This document shows positions 4,745-5,983 of a DNA stretch of 5,983 nt, piece after piece. The notes beneath the pieces are model-generated. The model ran no database searches. It saw only the letters and a program-made list of their open reading frames with translations, and was not told the origin of the DNA. Both the position numbers and the translations under genes were made by a program. Where the stretch lies: NCBI GenBank assembly GCA_023458055.1, contig JAEXAW010000015.1, positions 1 through 5,983 of the forward strand, in the 5' to 3' direction. The stretch is from Pseudomonadota bacterium (lineage in GTDB: Bacteria; Pseudomonadota; Alphaproteobacteria; Sphingomonadales; Sphingomonadaceae). Within the stretch, counting starts at the first letter, position 1; each line of letters opens with the position of its first letter.

Positions 4745-5730
4745 TGAAAACTCCGTTACCATACCATCCTAAATACAATCAACTTTCGGCGGAAGAGGAG
4801 GATTTATTAAGTGAAGCTTTGTCTTCCGTCGAGTTTTTTGTTAAAAGATCGAAGCGAATAAGCGGTGTGAATTATGCTACCCGAGACGCTCATGCAAAGT
4901 CTTATGCCTACATTAAGGCAGTTTTTGAGCCGTCCCATGATGAATCTGTTAAAGAATTTTTTCCTCAGGATTTGTACGAGTCGTTAGTGCGCTTATCGCA
5001 TGCAAATCTTAAAATATCAAAATCAGATAAGCAGCTTCCAGTCTTTGGTTTTGCATTGAAAATTTATAGAGCCGAATCGACGGAAGTCAATTATCCATTG
5101 GTTAATTTTCCCGTATTTCCTACCGATTCAGTCAAAGGATTTTTGAAATTATTTATCAAAATCAATCATTTTTTCACGAGTTCATTTTTATTAAAGCCGT
5201 TTAAAATTTTAGGAATTATTTCCGCAGTATCACCCATGTTTTTGGAAATGTTGAATCTCTCATTTTTCAAAGCGGTAAAAACTTGGGTTAAAAATTTTCA
5301 CCATTTCATTTTAGCTAGAAGTTATTATTCAGTTGGAGTCTATCGCTTAGGAAAAAAGATGATTAAATTAAAATTAGTTCCTAAGCTTTTCGATCCCGAA
5401 TTTAAAATAAGTGAGTCCATTCATGAAAATGTGAAAGCATACCTTAAGCAGAAAAAATTGCAGTACGATATTTTTTATCAGCTGGCATACAACGAAAAAG
5501 AACAACCTATTAATACGCTGACAAGGGATTGGAAGAATACTGAATTCAGACATTTTGGAACATTAAATTGTTTGCAGGTTGTAGAAGAGAACGGTTTGGA
5601 TTTTGAAAAACTATCATTCAATCCTTTTAATAATATTGAAACGCTTCAACCAGTCGGTAAAATTCAACATCTCAGAAAATCCGTTTACGAAAAATCAGAA
5701 AAAATTCGAAATAATTTAAATAAAAAATAA
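4744..5730 (+). CDS. Catalase-family heme protein (y4iL-like)
   Basis: 328 residues, much shorter than classical catalases (about 480-750) and near the size of the small y4iL-like branch. Visible landmarks are a distal-pocket segment RDAHAKSYAYIKAVFE (47-62) with His50 at the place of the catalytic His; YESLVRLSHANLK and GFALKIYRA (78-90, 102-110), the counterparts of the VRFS and RGFAxKFY blocks; PLVNFPVFPTD (118-128), near the distal Asn; SYYSVGVYRLG (193-203), which aligns with the proximal SYxDTHRxRLG motif and makes Tyr194 the likely heme ligand; and a C-terminal LSFNPFNNIETLQPVGKIQHLRKSVYE (290-316) typical of this branch. The classical proximal Arg four residues before the Tyr is absent (Leu190). 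Peroxide removal or another peroxide-dependent reaction is plausible; the activity is unproven. The GTG start is forced: an in-frame TAA lies at 4729 and no early ATG follows. It overlaps the preceding stop in TAGTG, implying translational coupling. No signal peptide is seen, so it is probably cytoplasmic. Confidence 0.87.
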   Translation: MKTPLPYHPKYNQLSAEEEDLLSEALSSVEFFVKRSKRISGVNYATRDAHAKSYAYIKAVFEPSHDESVKEFFPQDLYESLVRLSHANLKISKSDKQLPVFGFALKIYRAESTEVNYPLVNFPVFPTDSVKGFLKLFIKINHFFTSSFLLKPFKILGIISAVSPMFLEMLNLSFFKAVKTWVKNFHHFILARSYYSVGVYRLGKKMIKLKLVPKLFDPEFKISESIHENVKAYLKQKKLQYDIFYQLAYNEKEQPINTLTRDWKNTEFRHFGTLNCLQVVEENGLDFEKLSFNPFNNIETLQPVGKIQHLRKSVYEKSEKIRNNLNKK

Positions 5731-5805
5731 ATGGTTGACTTTCAGTTGGCTAAAATTGAAATTTTTAATAATTTTTTCCATAAAGCCCAATAATAACGGT
5801 TTTTT

Positions 5806-5821
5806 GGCATTGCGTTTGTAA
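5806..5821 (+). promoter_or_regulatory. Sigma-54-like (-24/-12) promoter of the GlsB-type gene
   Basis: TTGGCAT followed by TGCGT and TTGTAA places GG (5806-5807) and the -12 G (5818) at exact RpoN spacing; the final C of the -12 GC is T here, so it is weaker than the copy at 4183-4198. It shares 11 of 16 bases with that copy in the pattern GGCAT-N4-TTTG-N-AA and sits behind a T-run. The predicted start is near 5831, giving a leader of about 41 bases before the ATG at 5872. A primary-sigma reading (TGCGTTTG for TAnnTTTG, one mismatch) is possible but lacks a -33 box. Confidence 0.42.
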
Positions 5822-5871
5822 GTTTTTTATCAACTAACACATTATTTATAAACATTAAAAAATCACACATT

Positions 5872-5983
5872 ATGGGAATTCTTACATGGATTATTTTCGG
5901 ACTTATCGCAGGAGCAATTGCTAAAGCTATTCACCCAGGATCAGATCCTGGAGGTTGGATTGTAACCATCCTTATCGGTATCG
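5872..5983 (+). CDS. GlsB/YeaQ/YmgE family stress-response membrane protein (3' end outside window)
   Basis: The first 37 residues are visible, from the ATG at 5872 (MGILTWIIFGLIAG). The hydrophobic first helix (about 3-19), the family's small-residue pattern GLIAGAIAKAIHPG (10-23) and the following Gly-rich turn and start of a second helix (DPGGWIVTILIGI) match the transglycosylase-associated/YeaQ family, which is normally about 80-90 residues with three helices. The protein is an inner-membrane protein linked to envelope or general stress in several bacteria; its molecular role is unknown. The frame is intact to the window end. A sigma-54-like element 50 bases upstream suggests its own promoter shared in type with the catalase operon. 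No strong terminator separates it from the catalase gene, so read-through is possible. Confidence 0.92.
   Translation, partial: MGILTWIIFGLIAGAIAKAIHPGSDPGGWIVTILIGI

Noticed and set aside
5752..5776. AAAAT-TGAA-ATTTT hairpin followed by T-rich DNA after the catalase gene
   Set aside because: The stem is five A-T pairs only; it is not distinguishable from background in such AT-rich sequence.

Overview
The window looks like a chromosomal segment of a flavobacterium (Bacteroidota, probably the Chryseobacterium/Kaistella group). It is AT-rich, its start codons lack Shine-Dalgarno sequences and sit behind A-rich leaders, one promoter matches the Bacteroidota TAnnTTTG element, and the proteins resemble families common in Weeksellaceae. 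The genus is an inference. No rRNA, tRNA, CRISPR array, insertion sequence or phage gene was seen, and no gene-free stretch exceeds about 200 bases.

Layout, left to right. (1) Bases 1-443, plus strand: the C-terminal ATP-binding half of a sensor histidine kinase cut by the window edge. (2) Convergent to it at 477-986, minus strand: a small exported protein with a polar His/Asp/Glu-rich linker and a bacterial Ig-like domain. (3) At 1036-2352, minus strand: a two-gene unit of a Blc-type lipocalin lipoprotein followed three bases later by a DUF4130/TIGR03915 DNA-metabolism protein. (4) At 2545-2721, plus strand: a 58-residue lipoprotein with a membrane helix, ending at a strong bidirectional terminator (2746-2777). 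(5) At 2779-4035, minus strand: a radical SAM protein of the TIGR03916 'putative DNA modification/repair' family, the usual partner of TIGR03915. (6) A 193-base divergent intergenic region (4036-4228) with a 23-bp palindrome and a sigma-54-like promoter. (7) At 4229-5730, plus strand: a pyridoxamine-phosphate-oxidase-like 'general stress protein 26' and a small y4iL-like heme catalase, overlapping by one base. (8) From 5872 to the right edge: a GlsB/YeaQ/YmgE stress-response membrane protein, incomplete.

Two themes stand out. The first is DNA repair or modification of unknown chemistry. The radical SAM protein ends exactly in QLSLF, a textbook beta-sliding-clamp-binding pentapeptide, which would place this uncharacterised enzyme at replication or repair sites. 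Its TIGR03915 partner is here separated from it and tied to an envelope lipocalin. The second is a stress module. The operon of the stress protein 26-like and catalase genes and the GlsB-type gene both carry a GGCAT-N4-TTTG-N-AA element with exact -24/-12 (sigma-54) geometry. A perfect palindrome lies about 107 bp upstream of the first predicted start, where an enhancer-binding activator would be expected. The regulatory model is an inference from base patterns.
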